Counted from the first letter of the stretch, positions 29,471 to 42,222 are shown. The stretch: DNA of 64,000 nucleotides from Platanthera guangdongensis (GCA_039583875.1 CM077153.1:68766482-68830481); one strand, 5' to 3'. A program made the numbers and translations. The notes: generated by a model from the letters alone, not told the origin.

Positions 29471-31100
29471 CGAACTCTGCGGCGTCTCGGCCCAGGGTGG
29501 GCCAGAAATACCCTTGCCTGACTATCCTTCCCTCCAGGGTCCGACTCCAGGAATGACTCCCACATTCCCCGGAGTGGACTTCCTCCAAGATCCTCTGCAC
29601 TTCGCCCTCGACCACGCAGCGAGCCAGCATCCCTGAGAGGGACTTCCTGTATAGCTGCCCGTCCTGGAGGAGGTAATAAGCTGACTTGTGCCTTAGTTTC
29701 TTCTTATCTACCCCTTCCGGATACTCTCCCGTGGAGAGGAAAACTACAACTGGATCCATCCACGAAGCTTGTTGATCGATTTCCATGAGCTCTCCTTCTT
29801 CGATGGAGTGGCGGAACAGGCCGGTGATGGTGCCCCCCACCTGGGGACCATGCTTTGCCAGCTGATCGGCTTGTTCATTCTCTTCCCTGGGCACGTGTCG
29901 GATGGTGAAAGCTTGAAAAGTGCCAATGACCCCCTTTACCTTGGCCAGGTACGATCTCAGGGTGGGCTCCCTTGCCTCGAACTCCCCGTTGATCTGAGAA
30001 GCTACTACCATGGAGTCAGTAAGGACCTCCACATCCGACACCCCCAGCTCCCTGGCCAGGCGCAGCCCTGCTATCACGGCCTCGTACTCGGCCTGGTTGT
30101 TGGTAATGGGAAAGTGCACCACCACCGTCTGCTCAATTCGAGTCCCTTGAGGGCTTTCTAGGATCACCCCCACTCCAAGGGAATGCCTCCCTGAGGCTCC
30201 ATCCACCCTCACTTTCCAAGGAGTCGGGCGGGTGAGCTCTTCCTCCGCTACTTCCACCACGTAGTCGGCCAGGAAGTCGGCCATCGCCTGAGCTATGATC
30301 GAGAGCCGCGGAACGAAGGAGACATCGAACTCGCTCAGCTCCACCGACCACTTAGCCAGCCTGCCTGAATGCTCCACCCCCTCGAAGATGTTGCGGAGAG
30401 GATGGTCGGTCACCACTCGGATTGAGTGTGCCTGGAAGTAAGGTCGCAGCCTCCGAGCCGAGATGATTAAGGCGAATGCTAGCTTCTCCAAAATCGGATA
30501 CCGGAGCTCGGCCTTCCTCAGGACCCGGCTGACGTAATAAATAGGGAGCTGCCTCTTCCCCTCTTCACGAACCAAGACGGAGCTCAGGGCCTCCGCCCCG
30601 ACCCCGAGATATAAGAACAGGTCCTCCCCCTCCTTCGGTCCTTGGAGCAGCGGAGCCTGTGTCAACTGCACTTTGAGGGCCTGGAACGCCTCCTCGCACT
30701 CCTTGGTCCATTCAAACCTCTGACCACCCCTCAGCATTTTGAATAAGGGGGAGCACTTCTCCCCTGCCCGAGAAAGGAAGCGACTCAGCCCTGCTAGCTT
30801 CCCCGTCAGCCGTTGGACCTCCTTAGCATTCCGCGGGAACCCCAGCTCCAAGATAGCCCTGACCTTATCTGGATTCGGCTCGACCCCCGCGGGGGTGAGG
30901 AGGTGCCCCAAGAACTTTCCCCTGCTGGCCCCAAAGACACATTTCAGGGGATTCAATCGCATCTTGTATTTGCGCAGGGTGTTGAAGGTCTCCTCCAGGT
31001 CCCGGAGGTGGGAGTCCACATCCCGACTTTTGATCATGAGGTCATCTACATACACCTCCAAATTCCTCCCCCTCTGCTCCTTGAAGACCCTATCCATCAT
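29430..31100 (-). pseudogene. RT C-terminal half, RNase H regions and integrase zinc domain of element D
   Basis: This is the first part of a 767-codon frame. RT continues with MMDRVFKEQRGRNLEVYVDD (active site YVDD near 31045). The connection follows (RLTGKLAGLSRFLSRAGEKC), then a gypsy RNase H (LYLGVGAEALSSVLVREEG, PILEKLAFALIISARRLRPY), and a second RNase H-like domain (VRVDGASGRHSLGVGVILE, TNNQAEYEAVIAGLRLA, LTDSMVVASQI, VPREENEQADQLAK). The integrase zinc domain (HSGECGSHS ... CHKCQLF) lies at about 29440-29580. The frame is joined to the upstream RT half by an in-frame stop at 31101-31103. Confidence 0.85.
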
Positions 31101-32123
31101 TTAATGGTAGGTTGCCCCAGCATTCTTCAGCCCGAAGGGCATCATCTTGTAGCAGTAGCATCCATCCCCTGTGATGAACGAGACATCCTTGATGTCTGGG
31201 GGGTGCATCCTGATTTGATGATAACCTGAAAAAGCATCTAAAAAACTCATTACAGAATAACCGACGGCTGAGTCAACCAGCGCGTCGATTCGAGGCAAAG
31301 GATAACAGTTCTTAGGACAAGCTTTATTAAGTAAGGAAAAGTCGATATACATCTTCCATCGGCCGTCTCCTTTTTTAACCATAACCACGTTGGAGACCCA
31401 GCCGGGGTACTGAATCTCAGACACGAAGCCGGCCTTGAGGAGTTTCGCCACCTCCTCCCTGATGGGTTCCGCCAGCTTGTCCGCAGTGGACCTTTTCTTC
31501 TGCTGAACGGGGCGTGTTCCCGGGTCCAGGTTGAGGCGATGGCAAGCCACATCCGCGTCAACCCCCGGCATCTTCGCGGCGTTCCAAGCAAAGATGTCCA
31601 CGTTCTTCTGGATGCACTCCAGCATCCTGCCTTGGTCCTCCGGGGTCAGCCCCCCGCTGACGCGGATCTTCTCCATCCTGCCTCCTCTGGTGAACACTTC
31701 CAGCTCCACCACTTCCTCTGCTGCCTCCAGCCTGGCTTGCTCCCCCCATCCCTCGGCATCCCCCTCCTCTGGAACGGGGACCTCTACCTTCATCTCTTCT
31801 CCCACGCCCCTTACTTCGGTCACCTCCTCCAGATCTCCTCCTGCCACCTCCTCCGTGTGGTTCTTTATTTCCAGCTCCCTCTCTCCTGCTCCCTCCCCTG
31901 GCTCCTCCATCCTTCGCCCCATCTCCTCGGCTCCCTCCATCCAAGAGATGGTGTTTACCGCGGTGACATAACACTCCCGCGCCACCTTTGGGTCCCCCTT
32001 AACCCTGACCTGGACCCCCTCAGCGTTGAACTTCAAGCATTGATGGAAAGATGAGGGGACGCAGCGGAAGGCGCTGATAAGGGGCCTCCCGAAGATGTCG
32101 CTGTAGCTGCTGGGGGCGTCCAC
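31101..32123 (-). pseudogene. Protease C-terminus and RT N-terminal half of element D
   Basis: Starts with the protease tail (DIFGRPLISAFRCVPSSFHQ), followed by an acidic Glu-rich linker. RT starts with NVDIFAWNAAKMPGVDADVA and continues with KKGDGRWKMYIDFSLLNKAC, VMSFLDAFSGYHQIRMHPPD and GLKNAGATYH, then a TAA. Upstream, a run of 8 C (around 32153-32160) marks the frameshift that separates it from the protease active-site part. Confidence 0.85.
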
Positions 32124-32187
32124 AATGACGAACTTGCAGTTTCGGGACTGCCCCCCCCCAAGGTGACATGGAGGCCAACTCCTCCCT

Positions 32188-32913
32188 CTACTTCCTTTCT
32201 CCTGAGAACCCGAACAAGGGCCCGTCCGAGGCCAGCACCCTCTTAGCCTCCACTTTCATCGCGTCAAACGCCTTTTTGAAGACGACTTTGACGGAGCTCC
32301 CGTTGTCCACGAGAATCCGAGAGACAGTGAAATTCTCGATGGCGGCCTTGATGACCAGCGCGTCGCAGAATGGGTCCTCGTGGTCTGGCATGTCGCTCCT
32401 GGAGAAAGTGATCCTTTCCTCCGGGGGTGGGGTTTGGGATATGGAGGCGACGCTTCGCCGGTACATGGTGTGGAGGCTTGCCTTGCGGAAAGCCTCGACC
32501 CCGACCCCTCCGTGGATCACTCCGATTCCCCCCCAGGTTCCGACGTCCACCCGGTCTTCGCAACGATCCTCCTCCGCCCGAGGCAGGACCTCCTCGATCC
32601 TCACTTCTTTCCGTCCTCCCTGCTGCTGCTGTTGTTGTTCCCGATTCCCCCTCATCTCAAGGAACTCGGGGCAGGTGGTTGTGGCATGCCCCTCTTCCTG
32701 ATGGAAGTCGCAATAGGGCAGCTCCACCCTGACCTCCCTTCTCCTCCTCCTCATGATCCCCCTCCTTGCCCCCAAGGCTATGGCCATGGCCTCCTCCTGA
32801 TCGGGGAGCCGGGGCCTCTGGCCCTGCCTCCAACCCGGGGGTGGAACTGATCTTGCCTCCCCTGGTGGTAACCCCTTCCGTAGTACCCTCTCGGTGGCCC
32901 CTGCCCATGCCAC
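32188..32913 (-). pseudogene. Gag C-terminus and protease active site of element D
   Basis: Contains the zinc-finger-like segment YCDFHQEEGHATTTCPEF, a poly-Gln run and the protease region DALVIKAAIENFTVSRILVDNGSSVKVVF. It overlaps in a different frame with the gag segment ending near 32778, so a frameshift lies between them. Confidence 0.8.
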
Positions 32914-33160
32914 TCAGGTCTCCAGCCCAGGCGACGGTCGGGCTCCTGGTGCCCCCACCTCGGCTGCTGCTGCCACTGGAGCTGTCTTTGCTCCCTCTGC
33001 CTAGGCTCCCCTCTTTTCTCCTCCTGTGCCTTTCCTCCTCTCGACTCCTTCTCTTCCTCCGTGGCCCACCTGACCAGCTTCCTCGCAAACTCCGGGTTCG
33101 ACGCCTCCCCGTCGACCTCTCTCGCCGCCCTCTCCATCAACTCCTCGTAGGAGAGGGGGG
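32778..33160 (-). pseudogene. Gag middle part of element D, left of the copia insertion
   Basis: Reads from the target duplication GGGGG into LSYEELMERAAREVDGEASN and PEFARKLVRWATEEEKE, then a Gln/Arg/Gly-rich tail. It continues the gag reading interrupted at 41386 by element E. Confidence 0.8.
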
Positions 33161-34317
33161 TGTTGGAGTCACCATGATGATCTGGAAGTGATCAAACATG
33201 TAATCTCACTGCCAACGCGATATGAGCCTGCAGGGTCGCACATAAGAGATGTGGAGAAATTGGATGACTGACTGTGTTGGTAAAGGTTACCAATCACCGA
33301 CCTGAATAGGGTTATGGGCAAAGTGTTGCCTTATAGGATCATCGGGTTGGGCAAATGTTGCCTTGAAGGGCTGGTTAGGTTCGTCGTCCAAGGGTCAAAG
33401 ACATTAGTCGAGAATGGTCTTCTGATTCCCGCCGATCGGCGAGAATCGTCTCCCTGATTCTCGCCGATCGACGAGAATCGTCGAGAATCAATTGATGATT
33501 CTTGACGATCGACTACCTTGACAATTGTCGTCGACCGCGGCTCGACGATCGTCGAGTATCATTATGTGTCGTCGAGCGTGGCTCGACGATCGGCGAGAAT
33601 CGTCGAGTATTGTACTCTGATTCTCGCCGATCCAATGTGATACTCGTCGAATGATTCTCACCGAACCTGCTCAGTGATTCTCGCCGATTGTCGCCGATTC
33701 TCACCGATTCATACTCGCCGATTCTGAACCCTAGTTCTGGGTGGTCTGCGGATAGCGATTTTCCTGGGTTTATTTATACCTCTAGTATAAATAGGACCCT
33801 TAGGGTTTATCGGCACTTAAGCATTCGGCTCACGATTTTCTCCTGTAGCAAATCGAAACCCGACGGAAGCTGTTCCGCACCTCGCTCCGCCGATCCCGAC
33901 CCCGCCGCCGGAAAGTGTTCCGCCGCCGCGTTCGCTCCGCTGCCACCTCTTCTCCGGCGACTCTCGCTGGTGCTGCAATCCCTGGCGCGGACCTAGCAGT
34001 CCGTGGGAGAGCAAGGTGCGGTCTTCTCCTTCCCGATCTTCCGTGAGACGGAAAGCTCGGCGTTCTCCCGCTCGTGTGGACTTCTGCAGAAACGTGGATA
34101 CTATTCCACGTAGAACTCGCCACCAGCAAGCAGACAAAGTTTGGAGCTCCTCCGTTGAGTTGTGACTCGACGCCACCGAGGTAATTTTTGCCTAGTTTTG
34201 TTAACTTCTTGATTCAACTGTTCATGGCACGATCCACATCTCTTTGGGTTTTTCTTGATGTTTTATTTTTCCGCTGCGTGCACAAGCGTTGTGCCAACCC
34301 CATAGAGAAACCCAACA
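33161..34317 (+). repeat. 5' LTR of element E (1157 bp)
   Basis: Contains a U3 region (33420-33730) packed with palindromic copies of GATTCTCGCCGATCG/TCGACGATCGTCGAG, a TATA box (TATAAATAGG at 33786-33795) and a pyrimidine-rich R/U5. Ends CCCAACA before the primer site. Confidence 0.93.
33786..33795 (+). promoter_or_regulatory. TATA box in the LTR of element E
   Basis: TATAAATAGG lies just downstream of the palindromic U3 repeats; the same sequence is in the 3' LTR near 40854. Confidence 0.75.
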
Positions 34318-34318
34318 G

Positions 34319-34330
34319 TGGTATCAGAGG
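34319..34330 (+). promoter_or_regulatory. Primer binding site of element E (initiator tRNA-Met)
   Basis: TGGTATCAGAGG, 11 of 12 bases of the standard site, one base after the LTR end. Confidence 0.88.
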
Positions 34331-35298
34331 GAGGTTCGGCCATGACTGTTGTTTTGGAAGTTTGTTATTCCAGTGCGTGTAAACCTAGGGATTTAGAAGT
34401 GTTCTAAATGTCTAGATTTAGTCTTGGTCTCCTCGCCAAGAACGATTGGAATTTCGGTGGATTTCTAAGTGTTAGAAATTGTTGTCTCCTTAGCAGTAAC
34501 CATCCCTCGATTTTGTTTTGGACTTTGAATCCAACAAAGAGAGATGAGCTTGTCTACTGCTTTAAGTTGAGCTGTCTTTGCCTTTGTCCAATGCATGTAA
34601 ATCTGAGGATTTGGAAATGTCCGGATGTTCAGATTTAGCCCTTCCTTCTATCAAATGTTGATGGTGTCAGGATGTGCACATAAGGGATGCATGTGGTTTT
34701 AGAAGAATTGTTTTTCTTTGGATGTGCACGTTGATCAAAATGTTGATCATGGTTAATTGTTAACCTAAAATTGAAATCCCTTCTTTTAATATTAAGTGTT
34801 CGGATGCCTTCCGATGGATGACACTCTTCCTACCTCGATCGATGAAATGTGGGCTTGCCAAAGCAAGGTGCATTAATCTATCTTGGTAAGGGTGCGAGCG
34901 GATAATTGTGATATCCCACTGTCGACATCGGGTCCAGCTTAACTAGGTGACCTCAAAGGTTGAGTGCCTAGAGGCATAGGGTTGGCATGCACCATATGAT
35001 GGATGCGAATAAGGAGTTATTCACCAACCATACAAGAATTGCATGAGGATGCAATTGGCAAGCGTTGCCTACCTAAATAACCGCATCGTGAGAGGAACGC
35101 CAAAGCGGACTCATTGTGTTGGTGAAATACGGATCTTGTCCACTAAGAGAGTAGCTCGCATGAACTCTCCGAATTGTTAGTGAGGGCTATCATTTCGAAT
35201 AAAATAGTGGGAGTATTTTAATTGAAGTCCTAATTAGAATAAATTGCAATTGAAATGTAGGTACTGATTTGATTCTGCATAAATTCTTGTAGAATTCC
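34331..35298 (+). other. Untranslated leader of element E
   Basis: About 970 bases without a supported ORF between the primer site and the ATG at 35299. Leaders of this length are common in copia elements; packaging signals would be expected here but cannot be defined. Confidence 0.6.
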
Positions 35299-38200
35299 AT
35301 GGCAAGTGTTTCACACTGCACGCTGTCTCTGAGAGCCATCCTTGAGAAGGATAAGCTCAGCGGGACAAACTATATGGACTGGTACAGGAACCTGAGAATT
35401 GTTCTCAGGCAAGAGCGAAAGCTCTATGTCTTGGAAGAAGAAGCCCCCGAGGTGCCGACCGGGAATTCTTCTCGTGCTGAGAAGGATACTTATAAGAAGT
35501 ATACTGACGATGCTTTGGATGTCGAGTGCCTTATGCTTGCCACCATGAACTCTGAGCTTCAGAAGCAACATGAGAACATGGGGTGCAAGGAGATTGACGA
35601 GCACCTCAAGAAAATGTTTCAAGGGCAGGCTCGTCAAGAGAGGTTCGACATCACTAAAGCGTTGTTTCAGTGCAAGATGGGAGTTCGAGACTCAGTAGAG
35701 ACTCACGTACTCAAGATGATTGGGTATATAGAGAACCTTGAAAGGCTGGGTTTTCCTCTTGGTCAAGAGTTGGCCACGGATCTGATCCTGCAATCGTTGC
35801 CGGACAGTTATGAGCAGTTTGTCTTGAACTACAATATGAATGAGATAGACAAGACACTGCCCGAACTCCTAGGCATGTTAAGAACTGCCGAGATCAACAT
35901 GAAGAAGGCCAAGCCTGCCAGCCCCATACTGATGGTGCATAAGGGCAAGGGCAAAGCCAAGGGCTCCAAGAAGACGAAGGTAGGACCTAAGTCATATCTT
36001 GAGCCCAAGTCTTCAGCACTGATGAAAAAGAAGAGCACGGTGAAGGATGGGAAATGCCACCACTGTGGCAAGGCTGGTCATTGGCGGAGGAACTGTCCTT
36101 CGTATATTGAGGGTCTGCAGAAATTGAGGGGAGGTATGACTTCCGCTTCTAATGTTTACGTTATAGAGATAAACCTTTCTGCTCCTTCATCTTGGGTATT
36201 GGATACCGGATGTGGTTCTCACATTTGTACAAATGTGCAGGAACTGGGAAGGAGAAGATTGCTGAGTAAAGGGGAGGTGGACCTCCGCGTCGGCAATGGA
36301 GCAAGAGTTGCTGCTATAGCCGTAGGAGTTTACCGTCTTTCTTTGCCCAGTGGGCTTGTAATAGAACTAGATAACTGTTATTTTGTTCCGGCGATAACTA
36401 GAAACATTATATCTATTTCATGTTTGGACATGATTGGATTTTCTTTTATACTTAAGAACAATTGTTGTTCTATATTTAAGAATGATGTTTGTTATGCTGT
36501 AGCCCAATTGTTTAATGGTCTTTACGTTTTGAACTTGGACCATCTGATCTATAATGTAGAAAATAATAAAAGACTAAGAACAAATGACTCGAACCCTACG
36601 TTTCTCTGGCATTGTCGTTTGGGTCATATCAACGAGAAGCGCATATCCAAACTCCATAGAGATGGACTTTTGGACTCATTTGATTATGAATCATTTGAGC
36701 GATGCGAATCTTGTTTGTTAGGTAAGATGACTAAAGCTCCTTTCACTGGTTATACTAAGAGGGCTGAGGATCTCTTGGGTGTTGTACATAGTGATGTATG
36801 CGGACCCATGAGTTCCATGGCTAGAGGAGGGTATTTCTACTTTGTTACATTTACTGATGATTTCAGTAGATATGGATATGTGTATCTTATGAAGTGCAAA
36901 TCCGAGACCTTTGAAAAGTTCAAAGAGTTCAAGAATGAAGTAGAAAACCAGTTGGGTAAGAGGGTTAAAGCACTCCGATCTGATCGAGGTGGCGAATACC
37001 TGAGTCATGAGTTCCGTGATCATCTGAAAGAGTGTGGTATTGTATCACAGCTCACTCCACCTAGAACACCACAACATAATGGTGTGTCTGAGAGGAGAAA
37101 TCGTACTCTGTTAGACATGGTACGTTCGATGATGAGTCATGCAGACTTGCCTGTTTCCTTTTGGGGTTTTGCTTTAGAGACTGCTGCAATGACATTGAAT
37201 CGCGCTCCAACGAAAACGGTTCTGAAGACACCATATGAGATATGGACTGGGAAGCGTCCTAGTATGTCGTTCATTAAAATTTGGGGCTGTGAGGCATACG
37301 TGAGACGTCAAATGCCTGACAAGCTGGAACCCAAATCGGATAAATGTTATCTGGTGGGATATCCTAAGGAAACGAAAGGGTATTACTTTTACCTACCGTC
37401 TGAGGGCAAAGTGTTTGTCGCAAGGACTGGTGTCTTCTTGGAGAAAGAGTTCTTATCAAGAAAGACTGAAAAGGTAGAACTTGAAGAAGTTCAAGAGCCA
37501 CATGTAGTGAATGAACCGGAATTGGATTCTGAGATAGGACTACAAGATGTTGTAGCTGGAGAACCTGCTCAGGGAACACAAGTCCTACGTAGATCTGGTA
37601 GACCGAGGTTTGAGCCTGAGAGATATGGATTTCTCGTGTCTCAAATAGGTAATGTGTTGCTCATGGATCATGATGATGAACCAGCAACCTACCAAGAGGC
37701 TATGAATGGACCGGACTCCGACAAATGGCTTGAGGCTATGAAATCCGAAATGGACTCCATGTATGCAAACCAAGTTTGGAACTTGGTGGAACCACCTGAA
37801 GGGGTACGACCCATAGGGTGCAAGTGGGTCTTCAAGAAGAAGACCGACATGGATGGGAATGTACAGACATTCAAAGGGCGACTGGTGGCTAAGGGTTTCA
37901 AGCAAATTCATGGTATTGACTATGATGAGACCTTTTCCCCTGTTGCCATGGTAAAGTCCATTAGGATATTGCTTGCTATTGCTGTGTATTATGACTACGA
38001 GATCTGGCAGATGGATGTCAAAACGGCTTTCCTTAATGGAAACCTCCTTGAGGAAGTGTATATGACACAACCCGAGGGTTTTGTATCCCCAGATGAAGCC
38101 ACTAAAATATGCAAGCTGAATAAGTCCATTTATGGACTGAAACAGGCCTCTCGAAGTTGAAATCTTCGTTTTGATGAGAAAATCAAAGAGTTTGGTTTCA

Positions 38201-39258
38201 TCAAGAATGAAGATGAGCCTTGTGTTTACAAGCGAATCAGTGGGAGCATTGTTGTCTTCCTGATATTGTATGTAGATGACATACTGTTGATTGAGAATGA
38301 CATTCCTACCCTGAAAGTTGTTAAGAACAACCTAGGGAACTGCTTTTCAATGAAGGATTTGGGTGAAGCGACTTATATACTGGGTATTAAGATCTATAGA
38401 GATAGATCGAAGAAGTTGCTGGGTTTGACCCAGAGTACGTACATCGAAAAGGTGTTGAAGCGGTTCAACATGCTTGAGTCCAAGAAAGGATTTTTGCCCA
38501 TGTCTCATGGTGTGAATCTCTCTAAGGACATGTGTCCAAAGTCTTGTGAAGACAAGGACCGCATGAAGTTGATTCCATATGCTTCGGCAATTGGATCAAT
38601 CATGTACGCGATGTTATGTACTCGACCCGATGTCTCCTTTGCTTTGAGCATGACTAGCAGGTATCAGTCAGACCCCGGTGAATGTCACTGGATTGCAGTC
38701 AAGAATATCCTGAAGTACTTGAGAAGGACTAAGGACGTGTTCTTGGTGTATGGTGGAGAGGAAGAGCTCGTTGTAAGCGATTACACGGATGCTAGCTTCC
38801 AAACTGATAGAGACGACTCCAAGTCTCAGTCAGGTTTTGTGTTTTGCCTGAATGGAGGAGCTGTGAGCTGGAAGAGTTCCAAGCAAGAGACAGTTGCTGA
38901 TTCTACAACAGAGGCCGAGTATATCGCAGCAACTAACGCAGCGAAGGAGGCTGTATGGATTAGGAAATTCATCGGCGAGCTTGATGTAGTTCCTAGCATT
39001 GTTGGTCCCGTAGTTCTCTACTGTGATAACAATGGTGCAATTGCACAATCTAAGGAACCTAGATCTCATCAGCGCTCCAAGCACATACTTCGGCGGTTTC
39101 ATCTTATTCGTGAGATTGTCGAACGAGGAGATGTAAACATTTGCAGAGTGCCGACTGAGGAAAATATTGCGGATCCGCTGACAAAGCCTCTCGCACAGAG
39201 AAAGCATGATGGTCATACTAGATCGATGGGTATGCGATACCTAAACGATCAACTCTAG
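35299..39258 (+). pseudogene. Gag-Pol polyprotein of element E, single nonsense codon in RT
   Basis: ATG in a good context (CCATGGC). Gag covers residues 1-240 (DKLSGTNYMDWYRNLRIVL, ELATDLILQSLP). The CCHC knuckle CHHCGKAGHWRRNC is near residue 253, and the protease motif WVLDTGCGSHIC near 298. The GAG-pre-integrase domain (LWHCRLGHINEKR ... CESCLLGKM) spans 435-480. The integrase acids are in VVHSDVCGPM (about 497), LRSDRGGEY (about 559) and HNGVSERRNRTL (about 596). RT starts near 827. A TGA at 38158-38160 is codon 954, where relatives have Trp; it lies about 37 codons before the YVDD site (38269-38280). The frame then continues to RNase H (DYTDASFQTDRDDSKSQSG, TTEAEYIA) and stops at 39258. 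A truncated product would lack RT activity. Confidence 0.93.
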
Positions 39259-40211
39259 CGAGGATCTTGTGGATTGCATGTAAATATGTATTTTATTGGC
39301 TGTTTGTTCATATGATGAACTGTGTACCTAGTTTTTCTTTTGTAATTAATGGCAAATTCTTTTATTGTGAGTTTTTCTATATATGATAGTTAAATGTTAA
39401 CATAATAGATACCCTTAGAATGTTCGCTTCCATAGGACATCAAGTACGTGACTTGAATGTGAGAGCCTATGATTTATTTGAAGCTTCATTCTTAAAGCTC
39501 CCTGGTCAAGTATCATCATAGAAGCTAAGGGTGATGATGATACATGAAGGCTAGCACGTGTGTTGACTGATGACTGGTTCTCACAGGTCATGATATTGTG
39601 ATATCAAGTCATCACGTGGGTACTTGTTAGTGAACAAGTTGTACTGGACAGACCCAACTTGAGACTACTCTGTGGATTGTCATCCAATAGTGTCACGAGT
39701 AGGTCTCATTTGACAATGGTGTTGTGGTCCTTTGACCTGAAGTCACAGCATTCATCAAGTGAGGAAGAGCGTGCTTTGATGTCATCTAAAGTCTTCCTTG
39801 AGAAAGGTTGATGATAAGGGTGGTTGTTGGGCATGTTACGAATCATTTGGGTGTTTGTGTGTGAGCAGATATGGAATTTGTCCTCCTGTATGACAGGAGT
39901 TGCATCCATGGGCCCCTTGATGGAACTGGACTGAGAAATGCATGGCCATGCTTGGTTGAGTCAATATGTGATATTGGATTCACCATTCTCTGGAAGTCCG
40001 TCCTGGATCAAGAAAACTTGGATTGAGCTATTACGAGGGTGACACGGTCCATGCCTCTAGTTCCTTCCGGATGTAAGGGACAAAGGGACAAAGACAACGC
40101 TGATACATTGGTCATAAAGGCTTATGAGTTATTAACTCTTATTGCTTGGGGAGCAATGATGCATTGCTAGATGCCGCTCATTGTTTGTGAGGTTTTTGTT
40201 TTGATACTTAC
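39259..40211 (+). other. 3' untranslated region of element E
   Basis: About 950 bases without a supported ORF between the pol stop and the purine tract. It includes repeated GTCATCA/TCATGATATTGTGATATC palindromic text near 39590, but no gene. Confidence 0.6.
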
Positions 40212-40214
40212 GAG

Positions 40215-40228
40215 ATCAAGTGGGAGTC
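40215..40228 (+). promoter_or_regulatory. Polypurine tract of element E
   Basis: ATCAAGTGGGAGTC directly precedes the 3' LTR. The AAGTGGGAG core is typical of plant copia elements. Confidence 0.75.
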
Positions 40229-41385
40229 TGTTGGAGTCACCATGATGATCTGGAAGTGATCAAACATGTAATCTCACTGCCAACGCGATATGAGCCTGCA
40301 GGGTCGCACATAAGAGATGTGGAGAAATTGGATGACTGACTGTGTTGGTAAAGGTTACCAATCACCGACCTGAATAGGGTTATGGGCAAAGTGTTGCCTT
40401 ATAGGATCATCGGGTTGGGCAAATGTTGCCTTGAAGGGCTGGTTAGGTTCGTCGTCCAAGGGTCAAAGACATTAGTCGAGAATGGTCTTCTGATTCCCGC
40501 CGATCGGCGAGAATCGTCTCCCTGATTCTCGCCGATCGACGAGAATCGTCGAGAATCAATTGATGATTCTCGACGATCGACTACCTTGACAATTGTCGTC
40601 GACCGCGGCTCGACGATCGTCGAGTATCATTATGTGTCGTCGAGCGTGGCTCGACGATCGGCGAGAATCGTCGAGTATTGTACTCTGATTCTCGCCGATC
40701 CAATGTGATACTCGTCGAATGATTCTCACCGAACCTGCTCAGTGATTCTCGCCGATTGTCGCCGATTCTCACCGATTCATACTCGCCGATTTTGAACTCT
40801 AGTTCTGGGTGGTCTGTGGATAGCGATTTTCCTGGGTTTATTTATACCTCTAGTATAAATAGGACCCTTAGGGTTTATCGGCACTTAAGCATTCGGCTCA
40901 CGATTTTCTCCTGTAGCAAATCGAAACCCGACGGAAGCTGTTCCGCACCTCGCTCCGCCGATCCCAACCCCGCCGCCGGAAAGTGTTCCGCCGCCGCGTT
41001 CGCTCCGCTGCCACCTCTTCTCCGGCGACTCTCGCTGGTGCTGCAATCCCTGGCGCGGACCTAGCAGTCCGTGGGAGAGCAAGGTGCGGTCTTCTCCTTC
41101 CCGATCTTCCGTGAGACGGAAAGCTCGGCGTTCTCCCGCTCGTGTGGACTTCTGCAGAAACGTGGATACTATTCCACGTAGAACTCGCCACCAGCAAGCA
41201 GACAAAGTTTGGAGCTCCTCCGTTGAGTTGTGACTCGACGCCACCGAGGTAATTTTTGCCTAGTTTTGTTAACTTCTTGATTCAACTGTTCATGGCACGA
41301 TCCACATCTCTTTGGGTTTTTCTTGATGTTTTATTTTTCCGCTGCGTGCACAAGCGTTGTGCCAACCCCATAGAGAAACCCAACA
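40229..41385 (+). repeat. 3' LTR of element E (1157 bp)
   Basis: Same length and ends as the 5' LTR. Differences seen include CTCGACGATC for CTTGACGATC, three changes around 40790-40817 and CCCAACCCC for CCCGACCCC. Confidence 0.94.
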
Positions 41386-41390
41386 GGGGG

Positions 41391-42187
41391 AACTCTCTTC
41401 AGCTCCATTCGGAAGAAACCCTGCTGCAGGCCCAGGGTAAAAGCCATCATCAGACTATGGCCAGACATCTCCTGGACTTGAGTAACTTTCTCCTGGAATC
41501 GATCCACATAGCTCCCCAACGTCTCGTTCACCCCCTGCTTAATATGGAACAAAGACTCGGACTCCTTCTTCCTCTTCTTCGAGGTGGTGAATCTCAGCAT
41601 GAACCCTCGGCGCAGGTCCTCGAAGCAGTAGATGGAGCTGGCCGGGAGCTGGTGGAACCACTCCCTTGCCTTCTCCCGGAGGGTGATGGCGAAGAGTCGG
41701 CATTTGAATCCGTCCGACATCTGGCGGATGGAGACTACATCCTCGAACCATTGGACATGCTGGACCGGGTCTCCCTTTCCGGTGCAGTAAGACATCTCGG
41801 GTTCCCTGAACCCATCCGGGACTGGAGCTGAGGAGACCAGCTCGCTGAAAGGACTGCCTCCCCCCACCGGGCGAGCTGGCGAGTCTCGCGAGCCCAGTTC
41901 GCCGAACCGGCCTCGGCCTGCCGAGCCGGGGAAGAGCTTGCGCCCGGGGAGTTCGCACCCCCGGCCTTCCTCGGCCACCTCCTTCCCAGCTCGCCTGCCG
42001 GGAGCGTCCTCGCCCAAGGAGGGGGCGGCCGCGATCTGGGCTGCCGGAGTCGAGCACTCGGCCCGCGCGCCGAGTGCGAACTTGACGAGGCCCAGCACCT
42101 CGTTCCTGAAGTCTTCCAACATCCCCACCGTTGCGAGAGGCGGGGGGGCGGCGAGTTCTGCCTGTCAGATCCTTGTCCTCCTGTCAT
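41391..42187 (-). pseudogene. Gag N-terminal part of element D
   Basis: The first ATG after the primer site is at 42187 (MTGGQGSDRQNSPPPRLSQ). A run of 7 G (plus strand, about 42142-42148) shifts the frame. The second frame carries GMLEDFRNEVLGLVKFALG and the conserved gag core EWFHQLPASSIYCFEDLRRGF, ending at ELKRVPP where element E is inserted. The core closely matches gag of element A. Confidence 0.8.
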
Positions 42188-42222
42188 TGAACTCGCTGAA
42201 GCTTTTCTGCACTGACCACGCT

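Larger units (their letters stand above)
33161..41385 (+). mobile_element. Element E: young Ty1/copia retrotransposon inserted in gag of element D
   Basis: LTRs 33161-34317 and 40229-41385 are both exactly 1157 bp and differ at about 5 positions by eye (0.4%). Ends are TGTTGG...CCAACA. Target duplication GGGGG at 33156-33160 and 41386-41390. Primer site, one gag-pol frame and a purine tract are present. Domain order (integrase before RT) is that of copia. The lineage within copia is not assigned. The only coding break seen is one nonsense codon in RT. Confidence 0.95.
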
